Assembly (NCBI GenBank): GCA_039180875.1
Contig: JBCDCY010000007.1
Span: 1-64,000, forward strand
Source of the DNA: JBCDCY01 sp039180875
GTDB lineage: Bacteria > Pseudomonadota > Alphaproteobacteria > Rhodobacterales > Rhodobacteraceae
Direction of reading: 5' to 3'
Length of the DNA stretch: 64,000 nt
Made by a program: the position numbers and the translations under genes. Shown here piece by piece: positions 53,331 through 63,400 of this stretch. The notes below the pieces were generated by a model that worked only from the letters and a program-made list of their open reading frames with translations, was not told the DNA's origin and made no database searches. The first letter of the stretch is position 1. Every line of letters starts with the position of its first letter.

Positions 53331-53699
53331 ATGGACGAGATGGCCGAGCAGCGATTGAACGCGGTCTTTCTGGCGCTGGGCGATCCGACCCGGCGCCGGC
53401 TGCTGTCGCTGCTGCTCGAAGGCGACCGGACGGTCGGGGCTTTGGCCGGCTCTTTCGAGATGTCGCTCGCCGCCATCTCCAAGCACCTGGCCATCCTGGC
53501 CCGGGCCGGCCTGATCAGCCAGCTCCGCAGCGGGCGGAGCCGCACTTGCCGGCTGGAGCCCGCGGCGTTGCAAGAGGCGGCGCTCTGGATGACCGGCTTC
53601 GGCTCGTTCGAGGCCGACGCGTTCGACGTGCTGGAGCGTTATCTGGCGGAGGTGCTGGACGACGACGATGCCCTGTCCCCCGCCCGCCCGGACGGTTAG
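53331..53699 (+). CDS. ArsR-family transcriptional regulator
   Basis: A 122-residue winged-helix repressor. GDPTRRRLLSLLLEGDRTVGALA and MSLAAISKHLAILARAGLI (about residues 17-62) are the helix-turn-helix, and the wing is LRSGRSRTCRLEP. No Cys or His metal site is evident, so it is of the non-metal-sensing subgroup often paired with small enzymes. The start is ATG at 53331 (or 53340). A perfect 18-bp operator lies just upstream. The serine-hydrolase gene follows after 43 nt and is the likely target. Confidence 0.9.
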   Translation: MDEMAEQRLNAVFLALGDPTRRRLLSLLLEGDRTVGALAGSFEMSLAAISKHLAILARAGLISQLRSGRSRTCRLEPAALQEAALWMTGFGSFEADAFDVLERYLAEVLDDDDALSPARPDG

Positions 53700-53742
53700 T
53701 CTGCCAAGATCGCGCACAGACGCGAGCCAAGGGAGGATCAAG

Positions 53743-54894
53743 ATGTCGACGCTGCAGACCCTGCTCGATCGAATGGTGGCCGAGGGCGATCTGCCCTTTG
53801 CCGTGGCGATGACCGGCAACGCCGCCGGGACCACCTGGTCCGGCGCCGCGGGGGAGGCGGCCCCGGGCAAGGCCGCCGGCCTCGACACCGTTTTCCGCAT
53901 CTTCTCTATGACCAAGGCCATCGGATCGACCGCCGCGATGATCCTGATCGACCGCGGCACGCTGAAGATGGAGACGCCGGTGGCCGAGGTGCTGCCGGCT
54001 TGGAAAGACATGCAGGTGCTGGAGGGCTGGGAGGGGGAGAATCCCCGCCTCCGCGCCCCTAAGGAAGAGGCGACGGTGCGCCACCTCGCCACCCACACCT
54101 CGGGCCTGGTCTACGAGTTCTGGAACGCCGACATGCCGCGCTATCTGGAGGCGACGGAGCATCCGACGATCCTGACCGGGCTGAAGACCGGGCTGCATTA
54201 TCCACTGATGTTCGATCCCGGTGCGCGCTGGGACTACGGCATCGGCATCGACTGGCTCGGCCAGGTGGTGGAGGCCGTGGACGGCCGGCGAATCGACCAG
54301 TTCTGTCAGGAGGAGATCTTCGGCCCCCTCGGCATGACCGACACGGTCTTCGAGCCCGACGCCGGTCGCACCGCCCGCCTTGCCCAGCCGAAGATCCGGG
54401 GCGAGGACGGCCAGTTCGCCGACCATGAGATCTCCCCGCCGCCGAACCCCGAGGTCTACGGCATGGGCCATTGCCTCTACGGCACCGCGCCCGATTACCT
54501 GCGGTTTCTGCGCATGTTCCTCAACCGCGGTAGCCTGGACGGCAACCGGGTGCTGAGCGAAGGCGCCGTCGACCGGATGCTGGCAAACCAGATCGGCGAT
54601 CTCAGGGTGCCGCGGATGGAGACCGTGGTGCCTGCCCTCACCGCCGACTGCGAGCTCTTCCCGGGGACGGAGAAGACCCACAGCTTCGGCTTCCTGCGGA
54701 CCGAGGCGGATGTGCCCGGCATGCGCAGCGCCGGCGCCCAGGGCTGGGCCGGTGTGCTCAACACCCATTACTGGTTCGATCCGGCGCGGGATGTGGCGGC
54801 GGTCCTGATGACCCAGTCCTTGCCCTTCGTCGAGCCGCGCTACGCCAAGCAATACGAAGCGTTCGAGCGGGCGACCTACGCGGAGGCGGCCTGA
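53743..54894 (+). CDS. beta-lactamase-family serine hydrolase
   Basis: A 383-residue class C beta-lactamase/esterase-fold protein. The catalytic S55-x-x-K58 is in FSMTKAIGSTAAM, and the second motif Tyr is probably in RWDYGIGIDWLG. HTSGLVYEF and GPLGMTDTVFEP are typical of EstB-like esterases. There is no signal peptide, so the enzyme is probably cytosolic. The ATG at 53743 has GGGAGG about 9 nt upstream. It shares a transcript or control with the ArsR gene. It could hydrolyse esters or amides, and I see no sign of true penicillin resistance. Confidence 0.9.
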   Translation: MSTLQTLLDRMVAEGDLPFAVAMTGNAAGTTWSGAAGEAAPGKAAGLDTVFRIFSMTKAIGSTAAMILIDRGTLKMETPVAEVLPAWKDMQVLEGWEGENPRLRAPKEEATVRHLATHTSGLVYEFWNADMPRYLEATEHPTILTGLKTGLHYPLMFDPGARWDYGIGIDWLGQVVEAVDGRRIDQFCQEEIFGPLGMTDTVFEPDAGRTARLAQPKIRGEDGQFADHEISPPPNPEVYGMGHCLYGTAPDYLRFLRMFLNRGSLDGNRVLSEGAVDRMLANQIGDLRVPRMETVVPALTADCELFPGTEKTHSFGFLRTEADVPGMRSAGAQGWAGVLNTHYWFDPARDVAAVLMTQSLPFVEPRYAKQYEAFERATYAEAA

Positions 54895-54918
54895 GGCGTG
54901 CTGCCGGAAGGGAGCTAT

Positions 54919-54950
54919 GCCTCCGGCGGGGATATTTGAGCCAGCAAGAA
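54919..54950 (+). repeat. 32-bp dispersed repeat, copy 2
   Basis: Same element as 10970-11001 (one base differs), 24 nt past the serine-hydrolase stop, again between convergent genes. Unlike copy 1 it has no facing inverted copy here. Confidence 0.75.
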
Positions 54951-55033
54951 GGCGGGGGTCGGTCTTGACGGTCCGGTGCGCTGGGTAGGCGCGGTAGGCG
55001 GTCGCGACGCGGGCGGGCTTCCGAGGTCGGCCT

Positions 55034-56089
55034 CTAGGTGGCTGCCGACGTCTTGGCGCGCCCGTAGCGCGTCTCGAAGAAGTCGACGAGAAATCCGGTC
55101 ACGTCGACGGTGTCCGCCTTTAGGCGTTCGTAGCCCTCGGCCGCCTTGGCGGTGAGGTCGCGATCCTCGACAGCCGCCTTCACCCACGCCAGCGCCTTCG
55201 CCTCGTCCCGATCGTGCAGACAGGTGACGAGGCCGTAGCGCGCCTCCTGCTCGTCGTTCACGCCGCGTCCCGTCGACGACACGAACAATGCCTTGGTGCC
55301 GAGGCACGCAGCCTCCGACGCCATGGTCGAGCTTTCGCCGACGAAGAGTTGGGCAAACGCCAAGATGTGATGAATGCCGGCAACCGGCGCCTTGAGGCGA
55401 TAGGGTTCGAGATCGCTCGGCAGCGGTTTCTCCGACGAGATGGCCACGGGACCGAGGCGTTTCAGGGTCTCGACCAGCTGTCGCTTTCCCGCGGCAGAAA
55501 AGCCGCCTTCGCCGACGTCGTGGATCGACTCCCAGCCGACGAAGCGCACGACCGAATAGGGCTTGTCCGGATCGAGGCCGGCCTGGCGCACCCGGTCCGC
55601 ATCCGGTGTGAAGCGGTTGGGGTGCAGATAGCAGGTCTCGTGGTAGCCGTCGTAGCGCAGGTGGCGCGCGCCATGGGACAGCCTGTAGCCGCGGGGCGAA
55701 ATCCAGGCCTCCGCCACCCGTGCGACGAGGGCATTGAGGCGCGCCGTGGTCTCATTGTCGTAGAGCACGACCGCCGGCGCCCGGACAAAAGGGCTGGCGA
55801 GCGCGATCGCCGGCCCCATGAGCCCGGCCATCACGTCCGCCTTCATCTCCCGCGCATGGCAACGAATACCGCGCGCGCGCAGGAGAAGTTCGGTCGCGAG
55901 GCCGACGGACCCACGGGCCTGGGCCGTCAGGCAATGATGCTCCCACCCCCAATCGTCGAGCAGATCGCAGAGCACATCCTTCTGCCGCGACAGGATCCGG
56001 ATGCGATGGCCGCGGGCCTGCATCTCTTCGACGAAGAGCCGAAAGACGTGCGCGTGGGCCGGATGCAGCAGGTCGAGCAGGATGTTCAT
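55034..56089 (-). CDS. DUF354 family glycosyltransferase-like protein
   Basis: A 351-residue GT-B-like protein. The N-terminus MNILLDLLHPAHAHVFRLFVEEMQARGH is the family start, a Rossmann-type strand-loop with an H-P-x-H motif. Late in the protein, VGESSTMASEAACLGTKALFVSS resembles the nucleotide-sugar-binding loop of UDP-GlcNAc 2-epimerases and related enzymes. The ATG at 56089 is chosen over the upstream extension. The function is unproven. Neighbours (2OG oxygenase, GT2, flippase) suggest surface polysaccharide assembly. Confidence 0.85.
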   Translation of the reverse strand: MNILLDLLHPAHAHVFRLFVEEMQARGHRIRILSRQKDVLCDLLDDWGWEHHCLTAQARGSVGLATELLLRARGIRCHAREMKADVMAGLMGPAIALASPFVRAPAVVLYDNETTARLNALVARVAEAWISPRGYRLSHGARHLRYDGYHETCYLHPNRFTPDADRVRQAGLDPDKPYSVVRFVGWESIHDVGEGGFSAAGKRQLVETLKRLGPVAISSEKPLPSDLEPYRLKAPVAGIHHILAFAQLFVGESSTMASEAACLGTKALFVSSTGRGVNDEQEARYGLVTCLHDRDEAKALAWVKAAVEDRDLTAKAAEGYERLKADTVDVTGFLVDFFETRYGRAKTSAAT

Positions 56090-56129
56090 GGCTCTTCCGG
56101 CAGCAGCCGCGGGGAGCGCCGGCCGGAGG

Positions 56130-56960
56130 CTACCGGCCGCCGGCGATGCGCCGGTAGATAACCGGCGGCAACAGATCCTGCGCGAGCCCCCGCATCGAGC
56201 CACGGCGGTCGGCGCGGTCGGCGCTGCCGGGACGCGGCTTGAAGAGCGTTCCGTGGGCCTTGCGATCGTCCCGCCAAGTCGCCGTGTAGTAGTAGAGCGC
56301 GATGGACCGGCGCGGCTCCCCCTCCGGGTGCGCCACCGGCATCGGATTGCCGTGGAAGGTGTCGGAGCCGGTCGAGAAGCAGACCATGCGGTTGAAGAGC
56401 GGCACGAAACTCGCCCGCTTCTCCGTCATGTCCTTGTCCCAGACCTCGAAGGAGCCGCCCCAATCCTCCCGCCAGTCGCGGTTGAGGTAGAGCAGCACGT
56501 TGAGCCGCCGCTCCACGTGCATTTTGCCGTGCACGTTGAAGTCGGCGTGGATGTCGAGATGTCCGCCATTGGCCACCACGTGGATGCCGGCGCCAGCGAA
56601 ATACGGGTCGGGGATCAAGCCCTCGATGCCCGTCATTTCCTCAAGGAACAGCAGGAACGGGCGGGCGTTGAAGGCCTGGAAGAGGCTCCGGGTATAGACC
56701 GGCAGACGCTCGGGGTTGTAGTTGGACTTCAACCTCTCCTGGGCACGTTCGAAGCTGGTCTCCGTCTCCGCGTCGTCCAGCTCGGCCAGGTCGCGCTCAA
56801 CCCGCTCCAGCACGGCCTCGGGCAGGAAGCCATCGATACAGATGTGGTTGTACGGGACCGCGCTGCGATAGGCCTCTGCATAGGGCGTGGCAGCGGTCTT
56901 CGCCGTCTTCGCGTCGATGGCGTGATCGTCGATGGAGATCGGGTAGATTGCGGTGCTCAT
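56130..56960 (-). CDS. 2OG-Fe(II) oxygenase
   Basis: The 276-residue prolyl-4-hydroxylase-like dioxygenase has iron ligands H138-x-D140 (LDIHADFN) and H203 (DTFHGNP), with R218 in RRSIALYYY to hold 2-oxoglutarate. The N-terminal helical part has IDGFLPEAVLERVERDL. The ATG at 56960 is preferred because the upstream residues are unlike the family. Bacterial relatives hydroxylate small molecules, proteins or sugars. Here it sits between DUF354 and GT2 genes on the same strand, so modification of a glycan or its carrier is possible. Confidence 0.9.
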   Translation of the reverse strand: MSTAIYPISIDDHAIDAKTAKTAATPYAEAYRSAVPYNHICIDGFLPEAVLERVERDLAELDDAETETSFERAQERLKSNYNPERLPVYTRSLFQAFNARPFLLFLEEMTGIEGLIPDPYFAGAGIHVVANGGHLDIHADFNVHGKMHVERRLNVLLYLNRDWREDWGGSFEVWDKDMTEKRASFVPLFNRMVCFSTGSDTFHGNPMPVAHPEGEPRRSIALYYYTATWRDDRKAHGTLFKPRPGSADRADRRGSMRGLAQDLLPPVIYRRIAGGR

Positions 56961-57058
56961 CTCAACCCCCGCGTGCACCTGGCGCTCGACTGACCTCATA
57001 GCCCCCGATCTGGACCCTTTCAAGGCAAGCGCGCACCGGATGTCTCAGGTTTCGCCCG

Positions 57059-58084
57059 CTAGGGATCCAACGCGTCCTCGGGCGACACGGTCTTGCCGAA
57101 GATCCCGCGCTGACCGTCCCAGGCCCCGCGCAGAACGTATGCGGCGCGGCGCCACCGTCCGCGCAGCAGTGCGGCGCCGGCGAGCAGCAGGTTCTTGACC
57201 TGGGCCATCGCCACCTCGCGCCCGGAGCCGTAGCGTCGGATGAAGTGGATCTGGTTGCGGATGCGATAGTATTGGATCATCGCACCGATCCGGCTCGACT
57301 GGCCGGAGGAGCTGCCCTCACGCTCGTGCCAGACCGGCGCATCGCAGCAGAGCCACAGCCGGACACCGCTACGGGAAAGGCGGAAGAGATAGTCCATCTC
57401 CTCGAAGTAGAGGAAGAACCCCGGATCCATGAAGCCATGGGCGCGGATCAGTGGCATCGGCAGCAGCAGACAACTGCCGCTCAACCCCGACACCTCGGTG
57501 ATCGGGCCGCGTTCGCGACGAAGCTGCAGGTAAGGCAGGAACTGCTCGCGTGCGAAGATCATCTGGCGGAAATGCCGCCCCAGGTACTTGCGGTGGATCT
57601 GGAGCAGCGCATCCGCAGGCGCCTCCACCGCGTCGAGGTCGGGATGCACGCCGGCGAGCGGCACGTCGACCGGTGCCCCCCCGACGATGCCGCCCTGCGT
57701 GCGCTGCGCGGCAACCAACTTGGCGACCGTCTCCGGCGGGACGTGGAGGTCATTGTTGAGCAGACAGACGAAGTCGGCGTCCTCCGCGAGGGCCATCTCG
57801 ACGCTTCGCCGGTGGCCTTCGGCGTAGCCGCCGTTGACGCCGTTCTCGATCAGGGTGAAGCCCCGCGCGGCAGCCGCCTGGCGGAGCCGGGCAAGATCGG
57901 CTGCGCGGGACGCGTTGTCCACCACAACGATTTGGAGGTTGCGATGGGTGCTCTGCGCCAAACCCGCCACACATTCGAGGGTCTTCTCCGCGCCGTTCCA
58001 GTTGAGCACTGAAACGAGAACACGTGGCGGATGCGCCACGGCCTGGCGATCGCTCGGCGCAGGGCTGTCGGCGGACGCCGTCAC
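57059..58084 (-). CDS. GT2-family glycosyltransferase (rhamnosyltransferase-like)
   Basis: A 341-residue GT-A enzyme. RVLVSVLNWNGAEKTLECVAGL is the N-terminal donor-site motif, VVVDNASRAAD follows, and FVCLLNNDLHVPPETV contains the metal-binding NND (DxD equivalent). SGLSGSCLLLPMPLIRAHGFMDPGFFLYFEEMD is the acceptor region of WbbL-like rhamnosyltransferases. There are no membrane helices apart from a hydrophobic patch near the C-terminus. It is probably the chain-building enzyme of the local glycan genes. Confidence 0.92.
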   Translation of the reverse strand: MTASADSPAPSDRQAVAHPPRVLVSVLNWNGAEKTLECVAGLAQSTHRNLQIVVVDNASRAADLARLRQAAAARGFTLIENGVNGGYAEGHRRSVEMALAEDADFVCLLNNDLHVPPETVAKLVAAQRTQGGIVGGAPVDVPLAGVHPDLDAVEAPADALLQIHRKYLGRHFRQMIFAREQFLPYLQLRRERGPITEVSGLSGSCLLLPMPLIRAHGFMDPGFFLYFEEMDYLFRLSRSGVRLWLCCDAPVWHEREGSSSGQSSRIGAMIQYYRIRNQIHFIRRYGSGREVAMAQVKNLLLAGAALLRGRWRRAAYVLRGAWDGQRGIFGKTVSPEDALDP

Positions 58085-58299
58085 GGGCGGGATGCGCGGG
58101 CCGCGTTCGGCATTTCTGCGACGTGAGCGACAGCGACGCGCAGTCTCGGCCGTCCGGCACCGTATCTTTGCAACACTCTTGTCCCCTAACCCTGTTCATG
58201 CGCGACCAATCGAGCCGCCACGACCCAAGAGGGTTGCCGCCGAGAGCGCGCTCGACGATACCGTCGGGACGGATCGTTGAGAACCCGGAGTGAGGCGGC

Positions 58300-59019
58300 A
58301 TGAGGAGAATCGCGGCGAAATATAGCGAGGCGCTGCTCAACGAGATTTCCTACGTGGTCCGGCAGCAGATCTACCGGAAAGCCGCAGTCGACACGTCGTT
58401 CTCCTGGGACTGGGACGCCCAGCGCTACAACCGATCGGCGCTGGTCGGTCTTCTCGTGCAAAAATCCCGGCAATATGCGACCCGGTACTTGGAGATCGGC
58501 TGCCAGGGCAATGTGCTTTTCGATGCGGTCGCCTGCGCGCACAAGGTGGGCCTCGACCCGAAGTCCGGCGGCACCCATCGGATGACCTCGGACCGATACT
58601 TCGCGGAACACCCCGACGCCACCTTCGACGTCATCTTCGTCGATGGCCTGCACAGCTACGGCCAGGTCAGGAAAGATGCGATAAACTCGCTCTCCTCCGT
58701 CGCGCCGGGCGGCTGGATCGCGTTTCACGACCTCCTGCCGGCGAGTTGGAAAGAGCATCACGTGCCGCGGCTCAACCGCCATTGGGCGGGCGATTGCTGG
58801 AAGCTTGCGGTCGAGCTCTCCCAGACCGAGGGCATTGATTTCCGAATCATCAGTATCGACCGCGGGGTGGGCGTCCTGCGCATGACTTCGGAAGAGGTCC
58901 ATCTCGTCGACATGACGGACACCCTTACGGACGCCGAGTACGACGTCTTTTGCGAGTGGTTGCCGAAGCTCCCGGTCATCACCTGGGACGAGGCTGTCGA
59001 CTGGATCTCCACGGCGTGA
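58300..59019 (+). CDS. class I SAM-dependent methyltransferase (Methyltransf_24 type)
   Basis: A 239-residue protein. RYLEIGCQGNVLFDAV near residues 63-78 is motif I, TFDVIFVDGLHSYGQVRKDA near 108-127 is the acidic and active-site loop of this family, and GGWIAFHDLLP follows. Such enzymes are often found in polysaccharide clusters and methylate sugars. It starts a plus-strand pair with the flippase and is divergent from the GT2 gene across 215 bp in which I see no clear element. Confidence 0.88.
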   Translation: MRRIAAKYSEALLNEISYVVRQQIYRKAAVDTSFSWDWDAQRYNRSALVGLLVQKSRQYATRYLEIGCQGNVLFDAVACAHKVGLDPKSGGTHRMTSDRYFAEHPDATFDVIFVDGLHSYGQVRKDAINSLSSVAPGGWIAFHDLLPASWKEHHVPRLNRHWAGDCWKLAVELSQTEGIDFRIISIDRGVGVLRMTSEEVHLVDMTDTLTDAEYDVFCEWLPKLPVITWDEAVDWISTA

Positions 59020-59109
59020 CGGGCCGTCAGGCGACCTCCCGGACAGTCGCGGGCCTCAGCCGATGACGTCTCCGGGTTGCGCGCGGGACGGGGCTACCTG
59101 TTCTCTCGC

Positions 59110-59125
59110 CGCGCCCTAGGGCGCG
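59110..59125. repeat. 16-bp perfect palindrome, GCGCCCTAGGGCGC type
   Basis: CGCGCCCTAGGGCGCG lies 9 nt before the flippase start. The 14-bp centre is identical to that at 33814-33827. It may be an operator or a dispersed repeat. Confidence 0.55.
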
Positions 59126-59134
59126 CGGGGCACG

Positions 59135-60388
59135 ATGACGGTCGGCAGCGGTTTCCGGTCCACCCTCGCGAACGGCACGCAGCTCGCGGCGGTGGTCGCG
59201 GGCAACGCCGTCGTCCGGCTCGTCTACATCTGGCTGATCACCCGGTTCCTCGGACCCGCCGACTACGGCATCTGGGCCTATGCCTTGGCCAGCTACATGC
59301 TGCTGATGCACCTCTCCGGCTTCGGCCTCGATCTGCTGCTGCCGCTGCGCATCGGCGGCAACAAGCAGGGGGCCGAGTGGGCGGCCGGAAGTGCCCTGGC
59401 GCTCCGCTTGGTCTGCCTGGCGGCGCTGCTGCCGGGGCTCGTGCTTTACGCCCTGCTGCTCGAACCCAACCCGATGATCGCCACGGCGCTGATGCTCGGC
59501 GGCGTCGCCCTGCTCGGGCGGGGGGTCGCGTTCTGGTGCCAGACCGTCTTTGCCGCCCACGAAAGGGCCGGGTCCTACACGCCGCTCGCCGTCGGCATGC
59601 GCGCGCTCGAGATGGCGGTCGGGGGCGCGCTGCTGCTGTCGGGCGCGGGCATCCTGGCGCTCTTCGCACTGCACGCGGCGAGCTGGATCGTCGAGGCCCT
59701 GATCGGTCTGCGCCTGGTGCGCGCCCGGTTGACGCTTTTGCGCTTCAGCCGGGATGAGGCGCTTTGGCTGCTGCGCCAGGGGGCCCTCCTCGGCTTCGCA
59801 GCGTTCTTGATACACTGGCTGCGTAACGGCCCGCTGCTGCTCTACCGCCACGTCGACGGAAACCTCGAGATGCTGGGCCAGATCGCCATCGCCTTTCAGG
59901 CGGCATTTATCGCGACCGCGCTGACGCAGCCGTTCCTCGCGGCGGCGGCGCCGGTGGTCAGCCGATCCCACAACCGCGGGGACGCGCGGCTCGGCCAGTA
60001 CGGCGGGGCGGCGGCACTGCTGACGCTGGCATTGTTCGCCGTCGGCTTCGGGGTTCTGTGGATCTTCGGCGAGCCGTTGGTCGCGCTCCTCCTCGGGCCG
60101 GAGTTCCGCACGGCCGGGATGTTGCTCGCGCCCTGCGTCCTGATCGCGGGTGTCCTCGTCGCGCCGCAGGGCTACCTGCAGCTCGCGGTGCTGAAGGGCA
60201 AGCCGTGGCTCGATGCGGTCGCCTGTCTCCTCTCGGGTCTGCTGCTGCTGGCACTGGTGCCCTCGGCGATCGGGCTCGGGGGGACGGATGGCGCGATCGC
60301 TGTGCTGGTTGCCACCGGAACGGCGTGGTTGCTGCGGCTGTTCGTGGTGACCCTGGCCGCGATCGCGTTGCGCCCGGCGGCAGAGTGA
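59135..60388 (+). CDS. Wzx-like oligosaccharide flippase
   Basis: A 417-residue membrane protein of the MATE/MOP-type polysaccharide exporters, with about 12 helices. TRFLGPADYGIWAYALASYMLLM near residues 28-50 and HRQ-like YRHVDGNLEMLGQIAIAFQ in the middle are typical. It would flip lipid-linked oligosaccharides across the inner membrane. Sequence identity in this family is low, so the substrate is unknown. It completes the 55-60 kb glycan neighbourhood. No Wzy polymerase or ligase is seen. Confidence 0.88.
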   Translation: MTVGSGFRSTLANGTQLAAVVAGNAVVRLVYIWLITRFLGPADYGIWAYALASYMLLMHLSGFGLDLLLPLRIGGNKQGAEWAAGSALALRLVCLAALLPGLVLYALLLEPNPMIATALMLGGVALLGRGVAFWCQTVFAAHERAGSYTPLAVGMRALEMAVGGALLLSGAGILALFALHAASWIVEALIGLRLVRARLTLLRFSRDEALWLLRQGALLGFAAFLIHWLRNGPLLLYRHVDGNLEMLGQIAIAFQAAFIATALTQPFLAAAAPVVSRSHNRGDARLGQYGGAAALLTLALFAVGFGVLWIFGEPLVALLLGPEFRTAGMLLAPCVLIAGVLVAPQGYLQLAVLKGKPWLDAVACLLSGLLLLALVPSAIGLGGTDGAIAVLVATGTAWLLRLFVVTLAAIALRPAAE

Positions 60389-60440
60389 GCGCGCGCGCCG
60401 GGCCGCCTGGGCGTCCCCTGAGCGATCGCACCCGCTCGGA

Positions 60441-63400
60441 TCAGCTTTCGACCAGTTCCTCCGCCTGGCGGAGGTCGACGGAGACCAGCTGGCTGACGCC
60501 CTGCTCCACCATGGTGACGCCATAGAGCCGGTCCATCCGGCTCATCGTCACCGCATGGTGGGTGATGATGAGGAAGCGCGTGTCGGTCCGCTTCGTCATC
60601 TCGTCGAGCAAGTCGCAGAAGCGGTTGACGTTGGCATCGTCGAGCGGCGCGTCGACCTCGTCGAGCACGCAGATCGGCGAGGGGTTGGCGAGGAAGACGG
60701 CGAAGATCAGCGAGAGCGCCGTCAGGGTCTGCTCCCCTCCCGAGAGGAGCGAGAGGCTGGCCAGCCGCTTGCCCGGCGGCTGGCACATGATCTCGAGCCC
60801 CGCATCCAATGGATCGTCGCTTTCGACCATCACCAGATTGGCATCGCCGCCGCCGAACAGCGTCTTGAAGAGGGTGGAGAAGTTGGCGTTCACCTGCTCG
60901 TAGGCGGTGACCAGGCGCTGGCGCCCCTCCCGGTTGAGGGCGGAGATGCCGCTCCGGAGTTTCGCCACCGCGGCATCCAGGTCGGATTTCTCCGACAGCA
61001 AGCCATCCCGCTCCTCGCTGATCGCCCGCGCGTCCTCCTCCGCCCTGAGGTTCACGGCGCCGAGGGCGTCGCGCTGGCGGCGGAGACGGGCGATGTCGAT
61101 CTCGAGCGTCGCGCTCGGCGGGATGTTCTCGGGTTGTGTCGCCAGATCCTCGAGCAGCGCCTCGGGGCTGCGATCGTGGCCGTCGCGGATTTTCTCCGCG
61201 GCCTCTGCCACCCGCGCGCGGGCGGCATCGGCGGTGGCCTCGGCCCGGGCGCGCACCTCCCGTGCGTCGGCGGCCTGGCGTTCGGCGCCGCGCTCGGCCT
61301 CCTCGGCCTGTTTGAGCGCGGCTTCGGCGCTGGTGAGGGCGTCGCTGGCGGCGCGGACCCGGGCGTCGGCCTCGGCGATGGCGTCGGCAAGCTCGGCCCG
61401 TTTGGCGGCGATGGCCTCGGGCTCTCCGGCGGCCTTGGCCTGGGCCTTCATGGTCTCGGCGATGCGGGTCTGGAGTGCTTCCACCCGGCTGCTGGCATTG
61501 GATTGTCGGGCGTGCCAGCCGGCGCGCTCCTCCGCTGCGTCCTGGAGGCGCCGGGTGCGGGCGGTGTTTTCGCGGCGGATATCCTCGGCGGCGGCGCGGC
61601 GGGCGAGCATCTCGCTCCGCGCCTCGGCCACCTGGGTGCGCTGGGCTTCGACCGCGGCCTGGCGCGCTTCGAGATCGTCGAGCGCGTCGGCGGCGGCACG
61701 GGCGCGATCCTCCGCCGCTGTCGCCTCCTCCAGCTCTCTGCCCCGGCGGATGAGGCCGGCGGCCACGTCTTCGAGGGCGAGGGCGAGGCGCTCATCACCC
61801 GCCTCGCTCCGCGACTGGGCTCGGGCGGCGTCGGCAAGCGCGCTTTCGGCGGCGCGGCGGACGGCGCGGGCGGTGCGCTCCGCGTCCTCGACCGCCGCCA
61901 GCTTGGCCCCGGCGGCCGCGTGGGCGGTCTCGGCCGCCTCGGCATTGCCCCGGGCCATGTCGAGATCGCTGAGCAGCTGGTCCAGCCGGTTGCGTTGGCG
62001 CAGCCGGTTCGCGGCGGCCGACGGGGTCTCTCCCGCAGCGACGCGCAAACCGTCCCAGCGCCAGAGATCGCCCTCGCGGCTCACCAGGCGCTGGCCGGGG
62101 CGGAGCTGGGCTTGCAGCCGCGCGCCGTCCTCCCGCGTCACCACGCCGATGGCCGCGAGGCGGGGGCCAAGCTCCCCTGGCGCGCTCGTTTGAGCAGTGA
62201 GCGGAGTCGCGTCCGCCGGCAGATCACCGGGCGCCTCGGCGGAGGCATGGCCGGTCCAGCCCGTCGCCGCCGCTGGGTCTGAACGGGGCAGGCTCAGGTC
62301 ATCGCCGAAAGCCGCGGCAAGGGCCGCCTCATAGCCCGGCGCGACAGCTACGGCGTCGAGGATCTGCGCCCGTGCGCCCGCCTCCACCGGTTGGGCCAGC
62401 AGGTCATGGAGCGCCTTTGTCTCCGCCTCCAAGGCGCGGAGGGCACCGTCGGTGCTGGCGCGGCGGGCGCGGGCCTCGGCCTCCATCGCTTGCTGCGCGG
62501 CCCGCTCGGCCTCCGCCGCAGTGAGCGCCGCCTCGGCGGTGGTCGCAGCGCTGTGGGCGGCATCGAGCGCCTGGCCCGCCGCCTCCCGCGCTTGCGCCGC
62601 CTCGGCCTTCTCCGCCGTCAGGCTGTGCTGGCGCCCTTCGTCCTCCTCCAGCGTGGCGCGGAGGGCGTTGGCGGTCTTCGCCGCCTCCTCCCGCTGGCGG
62701 GCAACCTCCTGGTGCTGGGCGGCGAGTTGGGCGGCCTCAGCGGTCAGGGCATCGAGATGCTCTTCGGCGGCGAGCAGCGTCGTCGAGGTCTCATGCGCAG
62801 CCTGTTCGGCCTCGGCAAGCGACGCGTCCTGACCCTCCGACGCCTCTTCGAGTTGGGCGATCTCCCAGGTCAGGCGGGCGATCATCTCTTCGGCGTCGTG
62901 GCCCAGGTCGCCTTCCCGGGCGAGATCGGCCTGGTCGGAGGCGAGGCGCGTGGCCAGATCCTCGATCGCGGCGCGGGCCCGGGCCTCCTCCCGATCTAGG
63001 CCGTCGCGCTCCACCTGCAGGCGCTGGCGGACGGCGCCGGCGATGGCGTCCTCCTCGCGAAGTGGCGGCACCGCCTCCTCCCGCTCGGTGCGGTGGCGGC
63101 TGGCAGCACTTGCGGCGGCTTCGGCCTCGGCCACCCGGGCGAGCGCCGCGGCCAGGTGCTGCTCGGCTTCCAATCGCGCCGCATCGGCCTCCTGCCATTG
63201 GCGGTAGAGCAGCATGCCCTCGAACCGCAGCAGATCCTCGGTGATCGTGCGGTAGCGCGCTGCCTGGCGGGCCTGTTTGCCGAGGCTGGCGAGCTGACCC
63301 TCCATCGCCTCGAGCACATCCTCGATCCGCGCCAGATTGGTCTCCGTCGCCTTCAGCTTCAGCTCGGCGTCGTGGCGGCGCTGGTAGAGGCCAGAGATGC

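Noticed and set aside
54915..55307. 130-codon minus-strand frame overlapping the DUF354 gene
   Set aside because: It is out of frame with the recognisable DUF354 protein and is Arg/Gly low-complexity. Its C-terminus merely translates the 32-bp repeat.
60555..62282. 575-codon plus-strand frame antisense to smc
   Set aside because: Low-complexity Gly/Leu/Arg composition mirrors the codon pattern of the smc coiled coil. There is no plausible start signal or domain.
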